Shown here one piece after another: positions 46,701-55,861 of a stretch of DNA of 64,000 nt. This DNA is from Asterias amurensis (lineage: Eukaryota > Echinodermata > Asteroidea > Forcipulatida > Asteriidae): positions 18,657,501-18,721,500 of the forward strand of contig NC_092650.1 in assembly GCF_032118995.1 (NCBI RefSeq), in the 5' to 3' direction. Below the pieces are notes generated by a model that was not told where the DNA came from, made no database searches, and worked only from the letters and a program-made list of their open reading frames with translations. Each line of letters starts with the position of its first letter. The stretch's first letter is position 1. The position numbers and the translations under genes are program-made.

Positions 46701-48173
46701 TTGGAATAGTCTTCCCGTGCATATTCTCCAGGCTAGTTCTTTACACTGTTTTAAGTCTCTGTTAAAAAGTATTTTTCTTTTTTAAAGCTGCTTATTTGTA
46801 ATCTGCTTACTTGTATTGTATCTTTCACTCATTGTATATTTTGTTGTTCTCTTTATGTGCTTATAGGCTTTTCATTAAGCACTTTACAAATGTCTTTATT
46901 ATGTCTTTAATATTATTATTGAGAACTCACTCTGCGATAGTGCAGTTGATAACGATTCTATAAGCTAAAGTGTTAGTCCTGGCCAATTTTCTATACCTTC
47001 TGCCCAGGTAGTAGTTAAAGAGCAGGACAGTTCTTTTCAGAACTGAGAAGTCTCCTGAACAATGAATCTACTCCGCGGTAGTAGAATATAGCAAGACAGT
47101 TCTGTAAACAACAAACTCTACCTGGCAAGTAGATACATGCAGGGTGTTACCGCAAACCAAATATATATATATATTGATACCTCACCATGCAATACCTCAA
47201 ATCATATATTATTATTGTTGTTTTTGATAAAAATGAAACTCCAGGCCTGATGATTGTGTTCTCTTTTTTCTTCTACAGGCCCTTAGCGCAGCAGATCTGC
47301 GTGCTGTAATCTTTGTGTGCAATGCCGTCAAGCCCGATGACCTGTTTGGAACTGAACCCTGCCCTCTGGACCAGCCGGTCCTGCTTTCATTGATCCAGCA
47401 ACTATCACATGACCTTGGCAATACCACTCTGCTCAAACTCAAGTAATCAGCCACTCGTGTTATTCTACTCATTTTCAATCCGATTTCCAGTTTTTTCTCC
47501 CACCTTTTTCCCCTTAGAATTTCAGTATGATTGTTGATAAATAGCCCCCAAAAAGTGCTTATAATTGTGCAGGTCTGCCATTGTAATTGAATAATAATGA
47601 CACGAATATTTATAATGTGCTTGTATTTATCACAAGAGATATTAATGGCGCAGTAAATCTGAAATTGAAATAAATTAACTCATACATGTAGCAACTACCT
47701 GAGAGAAAACAGAACAATACTTCATTGGTTTTAAGCTTTAACAGAGTGAACAACAATGTTAAGAGAGTTTCATTAAAACTACTTGCTGAAGATATTTTGC
47801 AATTTTTTTTTACGTTTAAAAAATTCTCTTTGACCAGTAATATTGACAAAATTGGGAGACTTTAACTAGATAGGGCTAGATAGGGATAGATAGCTCAGTT
47901 GGTTGGTCGGTGTCAGGTTGCTGGTTACAATTTTTCTTTGATCAGCCCCCAAATTATTTTATATTTAACATTCTTTTTTCTTCAACCAGTTATATTGAAG
48001 AGGCCCTCGTTGTCCTGGCCGACGAGAAGACGGCGACCCAGTACCACGAACACTTACCCATCGTCATCAACGAGCTCTGTAATCAGATCTCCACCTTCCT
48101 CCAGCAGAACGCCTCCAACACCAATTCCAAGAAAATGAGACGCTTACTCATGCTCGCTCAATCTCTCAAGTAG
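22397..48173 (+). CDS. EDC4: Enhancer of mRNA-decapping protein 4 (Ge-1), 25 coding exons, complete
   Basis: EDC4 is the P-body scaffold that joins DCP1 and DCP2 and promotes mRNA decapping. Coding exons: 22397-22517, 25832-25889, 26901-26931, 27347-27414, 28246-28357, 29038-29137, 29724-29907, 30508-30670, 31567-31671, 32021-32217, 34908-35097, 35958-36132, 36755-36848, 38096-38193, 38750-39587, 39830-40015, 40968-41115, 41369-41564, 42618-42773, 43239-43354, 43914-44079, 45020-45206, 45804-46020, 47279-47442, 47990-48173. They sum to 4254 nt (1417 residues plus stop; human about 1401). Every junction keeps frame. Hallmarks shared with recalled human EDC4: [72 protein letters not shown] and a C-terminal LLSLIQQL. 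The start is fixed by an in-frame TAA 9 nt upstream. The exon 7 and exon 18 donors (GTATCC) are weak. Confidence 0.96.
24150..24920. repeat. Composite repeat region in EDC4 intron 1
   Basis: TTTCCGTATGGTA (about 24168) and TACCATACGGAAA (about 24278) are inverted. A hairpin around GCCGTGTGATAAAGCGCACGGC (24378-24402) is flanked by complementary GTAGTGACGAGTTCTTA / AAGAACGAGTCACTAC arms. A 50-bp direct repeat starting AAAATTTGAGGTTTGAAA occurs at about 24513 and 24869. A relative of the hairpin lies at about 30025-30200. Confidence 0.6.
26394..26757 (+). mobile_element. Full-length tRNA-Leu-like SINE in EDC4 intron 2
   Basis: The head GTCGTGGCCGAGCGGATAAG, with GTTCGAATCCCGGTCGTGAC, matches a leucine/serine-type tRNA with several G-U pairs in the acceptor stem. 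A body with CCTGAGCAAGACACTT and a tail GAGCGCTATATAAGAAGCCA followed by (ATT)n completes the element. It contains internal Pol III A and B boxes. A related copy in opposite orientation spans about 30779-31115. Confidence 0.85.
28491..28738. mobile_element. GGGCCCAATTTCATGGCTCT inverted-repeat element
   Basis: The termini GGGCCCAATTTCATGGCTCT and AGAGCCATGAAATTGGGCCC are perfectly inverted over 20 bp around a 248-bp element in EDC4 intron 5. Inner arms include TCTGCTTACCG / CGGTAAAGCAGA. Confidence 0.88.
29150..29540 (+). repeat. Tandem repeat of about 100 bp, four diverged units, EDC4 intron 6
   Basis: Each unit carries CCAGTGATTTTAGCTTTGGG-like sequence, CAGTAAACTCA, AATGGACAAG and GATGGTTTGAAACTA. 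The first unit begins about 50 bp after the exon 6 donor. Confidence 0.8.
30025..30200. repeat. Hairpin repeat related to the EDC4 intron 1 region
   Basis: It shares AACCGGCAGGG, GGCCGTTTAAGA, GAGTCACCACTATTTTAATC and TCTCATTCATAAATA with 24330-24470. It has an inner hairpin AAAGGACTTCGC / GGTCCTTTATCGC. Confidence 0.6.
30360..30475 (+). mobile_element. SINE head immediately upstream of EDC4 exon 8
   Basis: AGGGCTAGATAGATCAGTTG with B box-like GGTCACAGCTTCAAGTCCCA and a pyrimidine-rich TTGACTTTTCTTTCCTTCAC. The exon 8 acceptor is at 30507, about 30 nt after the element. Confidence 0.72.
30779..31115 (-). mobile_element. tRNA-derived SINE, minus strand, EDC4 intron 8
   Basis: The head lies near 31115 (minus) with a B box-like GGTTTCGAATCCTAGTCTTG. 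The body includes TGTGCCCTTAACCAAGGCAC, and the tail ends at a TATTATTATTATG run (30779-30792). The same layout as 26394-26757. A second head fragment follows at about 31190-31280. Confidence 0.7.
31287..31465. mobile_element. Compact hairpin element with 20-bp termini
   Basis: Ends GAGGCCGAGTCACACTGCAG and CTGCAGTGTGACTAAGCCTC. The arms include GAACGCATTCTATTGGTTGA and its perfect complement, leaving a loop of about 30 bp. EDC4 intron 8. Confidence 0.88.
32904..33560. mobile_element. 655-bp foldback element in EDC4 intron 10
   Basis: Two arms of roughly 280-310 bp are reverse complements: AAAAGCCGACAACAAGCCGA on the left against GGCTTGTTGTCAGCTTTTAG on the right, and CTAATATATCTATGGTTTAT shared in both. 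The inner arms pair CAGAGGGCGGGC with GCCCGCCCTCT. Each arm carries an AAGATGGCGTCCGACCG block. It encodes no transposase. Confidence 0.9.
35578..35745. repeat. GATTTCAC hairpin repeat, EDC4 intron 11
   Basis: It begins GCCGATTTCACGAAACGCTA and ends GAGTTTGGTGAAATCG. Internal motifs are CGAGTTAGGACG and TCCTAAGTCCTAAGATTAA. Relatives: 36186-36306 and 44112-44270. Confidence 0.7.
36155..36350 (+). mobile_element. tRNA-like SINE head split by a GATTTCAC hairpin element
   Basis: TCACCGTGGTCCAGTGGTTA (36155-36182) is the 5' part of a tRNA-like head. ACAAGGTTGTGGGTTCGAAT (36318-36337) is the B-box part. Between them lies a hairpin repeat (36186-36306) of the same family as 35578-35745. EDC4 intron 12. 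Confidence 0.72.
36400..36717 (+). mobile_element. Family 2 MITE, 5' end degraded
   Basis: It follows the forward family 2 sequence from AGAGCTGTTGATGGTATAAA to the right TTAA (36714-36717). The left terminus cannot be found. It ends 37 bp before EDC4 exon 13. Confidence 0.82.
37150..37706 (+). mobile_element. LINE 3' end with (AAAT)n tail
   Basis: The translation in one frame gives [20 protein letters not shown] and [19 protein letters not shown], the conserved C-terminal arrangement of reverse transcriptases (S-ARG-x-N-WN-LP). It ends in a TAAATAAATAAATGAATAAA microsatellite (37648-37706), used as the element tail. EDC4 intron 13. Confidence 0.75.
38750..39587 (+). other. EDC4: EDC4 Ser/Thr/Pro-rich linker exon (exon 15)
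   Basis: This 838-nt exon is the largest of the gene and encodes residues about 566-845 of low-complexity Ser/Thr/Pro-rich, then acidic sequence. It corresponds to the disordered linker of EDC4 between propeller and coiled coil, and keeps the LMTPDA motif (about residues 610-615). An alternative acceptor after 38737 would add four residues in the same frame, so the exon start is uncertain by 12 nt. An in-frame stop at 38695-38697 rules out any further upstream extension. Confidence 0.88.
40049..40343 (+). repeat. 12-bp minisatellite in EDC4 intron 16
   Basis: GGCTTGGGCTCT and variants (GGCTTGGACTCT, GGCTTTGGCTTG) repeat for about 295 bp, starting about 34 nt after the exon 16 donor. Open frames run through it in several frames because 12 is a multiple of three. 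They are not evidence for a protein. Confidence 0.92.
42036..42413 (-). mobile_element. TTAA-flanked MITE, family 2, reverse copy
   Basis: Left TTAA 42036-42039 and AAGACAGTGGACACTATTGG. The right end CCAATAGTGTCCACTC lacks its last bases and TTAA. EDC4 intron 18. Confidence 0.88.
42829..43100 (-). mobile_element. SINE 3' portion, EDC4 intron 19
   Basis: AATAATAATAACAATTTCTT followed by ATATAGCGCG is the reverse complement of the tail of the tRNA-Leu-like SINE (GCGCTATATAAGAA then ATT repeats). The rest matches body sequence only weakly. The head was not found. Confidence 0.55.
43530..43760 (+). repeat. Imperfect minisatellite in EDC4 intron 20
   Basis: CTTATACAATGATGCGGCTT-type units of roughly 16-21 bp recur with much variation, about 12 times. 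Confidence 0.8.
44112..44270. repeat. GATTTCAC hairpin repeat, EDC4 intron 21
   Basis: GTGGATTTCACAAAGAGTTC at the left; TTAGGACTAGTCCTAAATTA and a degraded TTTGTTAAACTGACC at the right. Same family as 35578-35745. Confidence 0.68.
44288..44582 (-). mobile_element. TTAA-flanked MITE, family 3, copy 2
   Basis: TTAA at 44288-44291 and 44579-44582. Ends AAGCCATTATACACTTTCGG and CCGAAAATGTATAATGGCTT. Internal palindrome AATTCTCGCTATCGAGAATT. Its right TTAA is shared with the following family 2 element. Confidence 0.9.
44579..44962 (+). mobile_element. TTAA-flanked MITE, family 2, forward copy
   Basis: AAAGGCACTGGACACTATTG to TAGTGTCCAGTGTCTTTAA, with TTAA at both ends (44579-44582, 44959-44962). 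It abuts the family 3 element and ends 57 bp before EDC4 exon 22. Confidence 0.92.
46092..46446 (+). mobile_element. Family 2 MITE, EDC4 intron 23
   Basis: AAAGGCATTGGGCACTATTA to GGTGTCCAGTGTCTTTA. The TTAA is mutated on both sides, and the central hairpin has lost one arm. Confidence 0.85.
46515..46925 (+). mobile_element. LINE 3' end (CR1-like), EDC4 intron 23
   Basis: The translation in one frame includes [20 protein letters not shown] and a following FKSLLKS, diagnostic of the C-terminus of CR1/L2/Rex-type reverse transcriptases. The 3' end is AAGCACTTTACAAATGTCTT then ATTATTATT. Confidence 0.82.
47871..47960 (+). mobile_element. SINE head immediately upstream of EDC4 exon 25
   Basis: GGGCTAGATAGGGATAGATA, GCTCAGTTGGTTGG, GGTTGCTGGTTACAATTTTT and TCTTTGATCAGCCCCC repeat the TAGCTCAGT SINE in sense orientation. 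The exon 25 acceptor is at 47989. Confidence 0.72.
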
Positions 48174-48608
48174 AGAGACTGTAGTCGATTGTTAAGGTTT
48201 TTCTCAACTTATATATAAGGACGTTAACGCGACTGGCCCTTCCGTGGCAAAACAGCCCAACACAAAAAGTGACATTTTGAGAAAAGCAAGTACAATGATA
48301 AAGCTGTTATGCCGTAAAACGTGATGAAAGTGTTTTAAAAAAGCCGGGATAGGACATACATAGTATGCCTTTGAAACTCATGCTTGCTCAATCTCTGAAA
48401 TGGAGGGGCCTAGTCGATTTTTAAAATTTTGTTAGTCAACTTATACATAAGGATAGTAACGCAGCCGACCCTTCCATGGCAAATTAGCCTAACTGGAAAA
48501 AAAATGACATTTTGAGAAAAGCAAGTACAAAGATAAGCTGTTTTACCGTTCAATGAGATGAAAGTGTAAAAAGGGCCAGGATAGGACATACATAGTATGC
48601 CTTTAAAA
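48146..48608 (+). repeat. Tandem duplication spanning the EDC4 stop codon and proximal 3' UTR
   Basis: Two diverged copies of a 230-bp unit lie head to tail (48146-48375 and 48376-48608). Both run from ACTCATGCT to a shared GGACATACATAGTATGCCTT end. The first copy contains the last eight EDC4 codons and the TAG stop. In the second copy the corresponding triplet is TGG. Because the real stop is in the first copy, the second lies in the 3' UTR or flank. Confidence 0.9.
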
Positions 48609-51600
48609 CTTCTGTAAAAATGCCCTCAATTTCATACCCAGAAATTATCTTATATATGAATCCATAATTTTTGAGTTGGGCTGTTTTGCCATGGAATGGC
48701 GGAACGAATACACAGAATGGTATTCTAGAATGTCTGAAAATCAAGAGACAACGCTGTAAAGTTTTTTATTTTAAATAGTTTCTCAATTGAAGCACGCAGA
48801 CATTATTGTTAATTATCAGAGACCAGAATCAGCAATTTGACATTTGCATGAAATAACAAACCTGTGGAAGTTTCAGCTCAAAAAGTCATCAGAGTCAAGT
48901 GGAAATTTGTTTTCATTGTTTTTAAACGGAGGCTTTTGGACTCGCAAAATCAAAACTTTGTATTCTACTCATTTCTTGAAAATGAGCATTTCAAGTGCAA
49001 ATAATTCATAATTATTTGGTGACCATCATTATACAATTTGCAAACTTGTAAACTTTTTTCCCCCGTTTCCCACCCCCCCCCCCCCGAATGTTTTACACAA
49101 CCTTCAAGTACACTAAACAACAGCAAAATGTGTATCCTTGAATCTCTCAAAATGGAATCTGATGGAATCGCCCCTTTTCCTTTTCAAGAGTTATTCATGC
49201 ACCAAAACACCTACAATGTTTTGTTAGTTAGTGAGTTGTGATTAAAAGAAAACAACCCCCCAAAAAACTTTTGCCTTTAGAATTACAACAACCAGTAGAG
49301 CACATGGTCCGCCATTTTAATTGTCCCACTTTTTTCTGAGTCTCAAATATCATGCCTGTGTTTAACCAAACAAAATTTGGATAACATCATTTGGATATTA
49401 CAAAATGGACAGTTTTTCTTGTTCTGTAATTAGAAAACAAATATTAAATTGTTAACTTTATACTATTGGTTTCCTGAAAATGGATTGTAGTCAATTATCT
49501 ATTTAGGTTGATTTTTTTTTGTATTCATGTTTAAATGAATCAAACAGCGACCAGATTTCACTACACTGCTGTGGTTCCATTCTGTACATTCTGTCCATTC
49601 TCTGCAATGAACAAAACAGCACTTTCAGTGACATAACCAGAAAAAAAGGAAGATTATGTTTTCTCGTATTAAGTTTCCCTCTTATTCTACTTGGAAAACA
49701 CTGTCCAAACTGTATAAATGTCTTATATTTCATTTTAAAGAGGAGTATGTCCAAGTTTCATTCTTAAAAATATATTGTTTCTTTTGCTACATCTCTGTTT
49801 TAAGTTTTACAGTCTTGTATTGTTCTCATTTTAAACCCCCAAATTGTGGCGTTATTTGGATTTTACAAATATCATTTAGTGGTGTCATGAAAGAAGGGCT
49901 TTTCACTCCTGTATAAATACTACAGTACAGGGGACGATTCCTTGGCCCAATGTCATGAAGCATGTAAGCATAAAAACTTGCTAAGCGCAGACAAATCCTG
50001 CTTAACAGAAACTGGTTACCAGCCAAAATTCCATAAATTGTACATTGTTGCAACTAGTGCCCCATTTATTTCTTTGCTTAGCAGAGATATTTCCTAAGCA
50101 GTCTGAGCTCTTAGAAGAGAAAAGAGCAAAAAGAAAATGTTGACCCTAATATAGTTGTTCTTAGAAATATTGAGCCGCAACAAATGAAGTACGGTAATTA
50201 AAAACACCATACCCTATAAGAGTCTTGGTTTTTCCATCTGTAGGCCTCTTGCACATTACAAGCTGCAACAGCGCCCTAACTAAAGTCAAAAGAAGATTCA
50301 TCATTGGCAGACCCCTGTTTTGTTTTGTTTTAAGACAGGCACTGGGATTACAGCCCCAGTGATTTCACTGGATAAAATGCTGTCCATTATCTGCTTTATG
50401 ATTGGTCAGGGTCTTTGAAGTGTGACATTGGTTTCCAGCAGTGAGCCGATGGGAGACTTTTGGTGACACTAGGTGGCCACAGATTTACTAGGTAAATTCA
50501 TTTTCCATGGAATAGTGAGCATGCCCTTACTGAAAGATACAAAAGAAATTTTTCGGTAAGTCTGCTGTCACCTAGCTTTCAAAAGTCTACCATTTCCCTC
50601 TAAAACTTGCAAAGAAGATTTTTGCTGAAACTTTCTGCCTTTGAAGCTTTTTAGTTTTTTCTTTTGAGATAGTTTATCTCCTCTATCGAAACAAACAGTG
50701 TATAATGTATAATATGTCAGGTGTTTTTATTTAACAGAAAATGGCTCATTAAACTGTATTATACTTAACTATGTTTCTAGTGTCGTATTTTGGGATGATT
50801 TTGTGCCTTAACGACTGCTACACAGGCGCCCGCTTTGTAACAGTTTTCTAAAGAGGTTGTTTTTGGTTTACACTATTAAGTATCTTACTTAATTCCTATA
50901 TATGACATCATTTGACATTGTTAAGAAATATAACATCTTTGTTAATACATTTGAAGGCGTTTGTGTCAGTTCATTTGCTTAAAGACACCGGACACTATTG
51001 GTAATTGCCAAAGACCGGTCTTCTCACTTAGTGTGTCTCAATATATGCATAAAATAACAAACCTGTGAAAATTTGAGCTCAATTGGTCGTCAAAGTTGCG
51101 AGATAATAATGAAAGAAAAAACACCATTGATACACGAAGTTGTGTGCGTTTAGATGGTTGATTTCGAGACCTCAAATTCATAAACCTGAGGTCTCAAAAT
51201 CAAATTTGTGGAAAATTACTTCTTTCTCAAAAACTATGTCATTTCAGAGAGAGCCGTTTCTCACAATGTTTTATACCATCAACCTCTCCCCATTACTCGT
51301 CACCAAGAAAGGTTTTATGCTAATAATTATTTTGAGTAATTACCAATAGTGTCCACTGCCTTTAAAGACCAGTATCTTGTGGAAAAATTGGGCGCAATTA
51401 GTTGCAAGAAAATAAAAACACCCTTTATTTACATAGACTGTTGTGCTTTCAGATGCATGAGAAAGGCTTCACTTTTCTTAAACCTTCCTCAGATTCAAAT
51501 GTCCCACCCCATACCATACTTTTACTTTCGATACTCATTGCTTTACAGAGTAATACTATTCGGCGAGCAAACGGTGTACACATTATTTGCTTTAGCGCCC

Positions 51601-52500
51601 TCTTTTGATTCAACCTCCTTCAAACACTGGCAAAAAAATAATGAAGTTTTATCACTATTTTTTTTATGAGAGTTATGATTGACATTCATATACTGTTTGG
51701 CAAGCTGACAAATAAATGCACTTCTCTATTTACAGTTTTTTTCAAATAGATATATTTTGTACCCATGGATGCCACTTGATCCCCCAAACCTCTCCCTTAC
51801 CTGGTTGAAAAACAAAGTAATACAATCTAATTCCTCTTAAATTAAAGTTTAAAATGTGCAATCAAAAAGTTATTGTTAAAAGTAAGAATAACTCATAGGC
51901 ATACACATTAATATAATCACGGCAAACAATCAAAGTTGAAGTTAGCAGGTGTTCGACAGGTGTTTTTAGTAAAGGCCAAAAGTGTGGTTGAAAAAAACTT
52001 AAACAAAGTAAGAATCTCCTTCTTCTTTGATTGAAGTTAACAAATTAACAAATCAAAAGGTTTTGTTTTGTTAGAATAACTACATTATTGTAGGCCTACA
52101 CTTTAGTCACTCAACACAGCAATCACAAAATTCCCCTTTCTTGTAGAGGTATCATACCTTTGGTGACTTTATTGACACAAGTATCAATGTCAATTTGTCT
52201 GTAGCCTACAACGAGATGATATCAACGCAACTAAACGCTCGGTAATTCCCAACCTTGCCGTTTGAGAGGTGACATCAACAATTCCGGAAATCTAAAAGTA
52301 TTTTCCTTTCAGGCGGCACTTTTAATGTTCAACCACAAAACCGACTTTTATGGTTCGTATGATTCATATTAAAAAGATTTCATTAGTCGTATGGTAATTA
52401 AGTCCCATATTTGGAACGATTTTAATCTAAGCCCCGCCTTCACAAGATTGTTTTGATAATGCGTTATTGTAACGAAAACAATCCTATTATTATGTTAATA
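48609..52500. other. EDC4 3' flank and intergenic region, no gene seen
   Basis: No supported coding exon in either strand. A candidate ATTAAA poly(A) signal lies at 50748-50753 but is unproven. The stretch holds a poly-C tract near 49072-49085, a degenerate GGCCCAAT-type hairpin remnant at about 49942-50110 and a full TTAA-flanked MITE at 50979-51365. The open reading frames here are short and lack recognisable domains. Confidence 0.6.
50979..51365 (-). mobile_element. TTAA-flanked MITE, family 2, reverse copy
   Basis: TTAA at 50979-50982 and 51362-51365, with AAGACACCGGACACTATTGG and CCAATAGTGTCCACTGCCTT ends. Confidence 0.92.
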
Positions 52501-52519
52501 ATGACGTCATAGCTTCGCT

Positions 52520-52824
52520 TTGATGATCGACGGCTTCGAAAACAGCACACACCTTTCGGTGGTAGCAGTTCTGGTATGTGAACTTCCTCCCCGGTTCCAG
52601 AGCGGGATCGTACGACGTCCGGAGGGTACGATTTTCTTAAAGAGAGCCGTTAAACAATATTTCATGCAACAGTCATCGTGCACAGAATGTGTCAATGTCG
52701 GGGTTGTCTGAAAAAAAAAAGTGCGGCCATTTATTTTGATGTTTTTGTAGTAATTGTTCAAGAACACAGAAGTAACACAATTTAATTAGTGTTTCTGCGA
52801 TATCTGCTTGTTGAGTTCGACGAG
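52520..52824 (+). promoter_or_regulatory. Candidate promoter and non-coding first exon of the cadherin gene
   Basis: A strong splice donor (CGAG|GTAAGT) at 52825 has no obvious coding frame before it. The next good acceptor in the right position is TTTTCCCTTCAG ending at 54263, just upstream of the cadherin start codon. The upstream sequence is richer in CpG than its surroundings (cgacggcttcg, cgtacgacgtccgg). A non-coding first exon ending at 52824 is therefore plausible. The transcription start cannot be placed from sequence alone. Confidence 0.35.
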
Positions 52825-54263
52825 GTAAGTCAGTCTTCAGCGTTTCTTGTCGCTGTTTAAAATATGTAACGTTAGTCCTGTCGCAAATCAACTGTTTTTC
52901 TTGAGATTCTAGATTCATCCAGGACTTCAACAAGCAGTTCATGTTTATTCCGTCTGTGCATGTAGGTAGAAATCATAGGATTGGAGCGAAACTCAGTCAG
53001 GGTCGTTCTTCGTAACTTTATGTTTGGAAATATTTTCGAATTATAGCAACCACACTTCTGTCTCAAACCTTGATCAGAGTTTGGTAAGGGTTAATCTTGA
53101 TAAGTTGATGATGAATTATGATTCAAGTATCACTAGGAAAGTGAGTTAGAACTTGCTGTTTTGTTTTCTGTTTTTTTTATTGATAAAAATGGCGACATTT
53201 TCAATTTGAAGTTCAACCAAGGACATGCATATTAGTGTGCATGGTTCAGCTGCGCCATTCCAATTTTTTAAGTTAGGTTAACATGGTTAAGGAAGGTTTT
53301 AGTGTCATAAACTTACATTTTCCCTTATTTCTCATGCACACAACTATGTGTGACCAAATACTTTGTGTTTTTATTGAAGTTGAGTTGAAGTCAGAAGGGG
53401 AGAAGTAAGATTTTGTCACTTAATCATTCAAAAAAACAAAACAAAATAAGAATTGACTAGTTAGTGACTAATGACTAACTATTGAAGAAAATTCTTGGCC
53501 TAGTCTAGCCATAGTGACATTTTTGTAATAAAAAACGTTCAATTCAAGGTTTTAGCCAAAGGATTTGGTAAATTTTAAAAGGGAGTCACCATTTTCAGGA
53601 AGTTCAAAAATGTGCCCAAACTGTAAATGACACTTGACTGTTGACAGATAGGGTGTCAAAATTAAAACGGGGTGTCCAAATGACACCCAGATATTCCTCT
53701 GGCTAACACTGTATGATGCCATTCAATGACACCCTGCCTTCAATTTATTGTTACTGCGAGTTTTTCTAAAAGGTTGAATCTAATCTTTGAGAGGGCAAGC
53801 AAGACCATTTTCATTTTCTTTTGTAAAGGGCACACATCAATGATCTATTTATAAGTCTATTCAGTTCACTGGTCTACATTCTTTCTTATGGTTTTCCTTC
53901 AACAAGTTGTTATTTTGTTAGTTGCGACAACCGTAATCTTTCATCCTCCCCTGCGACCATCAGGAGGATGGAGGGTTACGATTAGTGCAACTATCATTTT
54001 GTTTGATACCTCGGTTTGAAACCATGATCAATCAGTGTAGGCAGTGGTTTACATGTAGCTTTTTTGCTTTTGTTTTAGAAGCATTCAATAGCTAGCTGGA
54101 CCACATTTGGTTGGACACTTTTTTGACTTGTCCTCAGAAGTGACTGGTACTTGGCCAGCAGCAGACCACTGTCGAGGGAGAACGCGGAGTGTAAATCCAG
54201 AGTGAGACCTGATTATTGCTTAAAATCTGTCTAAAATTTGTTTTGAATTTGTTTTCCCTTCAG

Positions 54264-54344
54264 GATTTAAATTAAAAACCAATCCAGTGAGAAGACCGGC
54301 AGCAACTATTTTCTAAGATCAAGGGATCACCAGACGGCCCAACC
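54264..54344 (+). other. 5' UTR part of the first coding exon of the cadherin gene
   Basis: The sequence follows a polypyrimidine tract and CAG acceptor (54261-54263) and runs to the ATG at 54345. That ATG is in a fair context (CAACCATGG) and opens a frame starting with a typical signal peptide. Confidence 0.5.
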
Positions 54345-55608
54345 ATGGCGTCTGCTGTCAGACTAGTGGCAGCCCCTGTCCACCTGGCATTGGCATTGAC
54401 ATTATTGGTGACTCTAGTCTATGGGTTTGCCTTACCGACCATAAATGTACAGTACAACGCCAAAGTGGGAACAGTTATCACAGAAATCAAGAACGTCGGA
54501 CAGACGTTCATCTTGGATCCAGAGGGCAGTGACATTTTTAGAATCACAGAGAGCGGGTCTCTCGTAACCAAGCGGCCTCTTACAGGGCTACTTGACACAA
54601 GTCACACACTCACTATCAAACACACCAAAGATGTACATTCTTGGTACGAACAAATCAATGTTAAAATAGTGGACACGGGGAAGGATTCCAAGCTGCATTT
54701 TGCAGATAGCAGATACGAGGGGTTCATTAATGAAAAAAATAGCCCCAACTCCAAAGTGCTGGGACTTTCTGACATAAAAGCTGTCGTGCCAGTTTACGCA
54801 CAAGACATGCCAATCGTGTACAGTTTATTGGGTGATGGCAGTGAAAATTTTTACTTTGACCTTTCCGATGAGGAGCTTGGTGTCCAGGTGTTTGCTGAGA
54901 CTGTTTTGTCTATTGAGGATAAAGAGTTCTACCAGTTGAAGCTGCGTGCAGTTGTAAACGAAGAGGTCGCTGAGACCGAGATCCAAGTTGTGGTCCTCGG
55001 CCTGCACCCTCCAGTCTTCATGTTCCCCGTATTCGCATACAGCATCGTGGAAAATGCACCGGCCGGAACCATTGCGGGGTCTGTGTTCGCAACAGATGAA
55101 GACCGTAAAGGAAATGGCCGGGTGAGCTACTACCTCCAGAAAGACAACAAGTACTTTGCAATGCAGTCAAAGATTGGGAAGCTCGTAGTAATATCCCCAC
55201 CACCTGCTGGCATTTATGAGCTGGACGTCGTTGCTCGTGATTGGGGATCCCCATCTCTGGAATCAGTTCCTGCAGTGATTCAAATAGAAGTCATTCCCTC
55301 CTCCTCTGTTAGGATTCCATACGGAGACGACATTATGTACCCCCCAAGCGACGCGCAGCAGGGTAAGCGACAACGCCGTGCTGCTCTCCCTGAGCAGACA
55401 GTGTCCGTCCCAGAAAGCGCAGCGATCGGGGATGTTGTGTACAGCGTAGAGAACGTCAACGACACCGATATGTTTGCGCTCAACCCTCAGAATCCGCTTT
55501 TCACTGTGGATGCAGCATCTGGTGTCGTGAGCTTAGCCGAGATGCTTGATTTTGAGCGAAATACTATGGAAGACTTCACTCTTGATATCACAAGCTCCAT
55601 TGATGCAA
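54345..55608 (+). CDS. Cadherin-repeat protein, N-terminal coding exon (partial gene)
   Basis: A single long exon encodes 421 residues plus one nucleotide and ends at a CAA|GTAAGT donor. Residues 1-27 form a hydrophobic signal peptide ending LVTLVYG. Residues about 31-110 and 118-218 look like degenerate cadherin folds. Residues about 225-317 are a clearer cadherin repeat, with PPVFMFPVFAYSIVEN, ATDEDRKGNG and the calcium-motif run VVARDWGSP (A-x-D-x-G-x-P). Another repeat starts near 350 (VSVPESAAIGDVVYSV, then FTVDAASGVVSLAEMLDFE). Between them KRQRR (341-345) is a furin-type site. The protein is expected to be secreted or a type I membrane adhesion protein. Later exons with more repeats, membrane segment and tail are not seen, so the family within the cadherins cannot be named. 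Confidence 0.82.
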
Positions 55609-55861
55609 GTAAGTTGGATTTTAACTCTTTTTTTTCCCCCAAAAAACACTGAGTATCAGTCATTGCACATAAGTTGCGAAACATCTGATTTGAAACATAC
55701 ATTCATACATGTACTTGTATCTTTTGAGAATGAGAACATTTGATTTCAAATTTATACATTTGAACTCATTTTTCACTGTAGTCGTTAGTCTTTTGATGGT
55801 AGTGGTGAAATAATCCAATGCAAAGCCAATGAGGGTTCATGAGAAATTTAAGATGATCCAT

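Larger units (their letters stand above)
41369..48173 (+). other. EDC4: EDC4 C-terminal coiled coil and Ge-1 alpha-helical domain (exons 18-25)
   Basis: Residues about 957-1230 are Gln/Glu/Lys-rich with heptad-like spacing, interrupted by the conserved [12 protein letters not shown] and [14 protein letters not shown] segments. Exons 23-25 (residues about 1231-1417) encode the terminal helical domain, with [26 protein letters not shown] and LLSLIQQL. In the family this region mediates oligomerisation and P-body targeting. The protein ends LMLAQSLK then TAG at 48171-48173. Confidence 0.9.
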
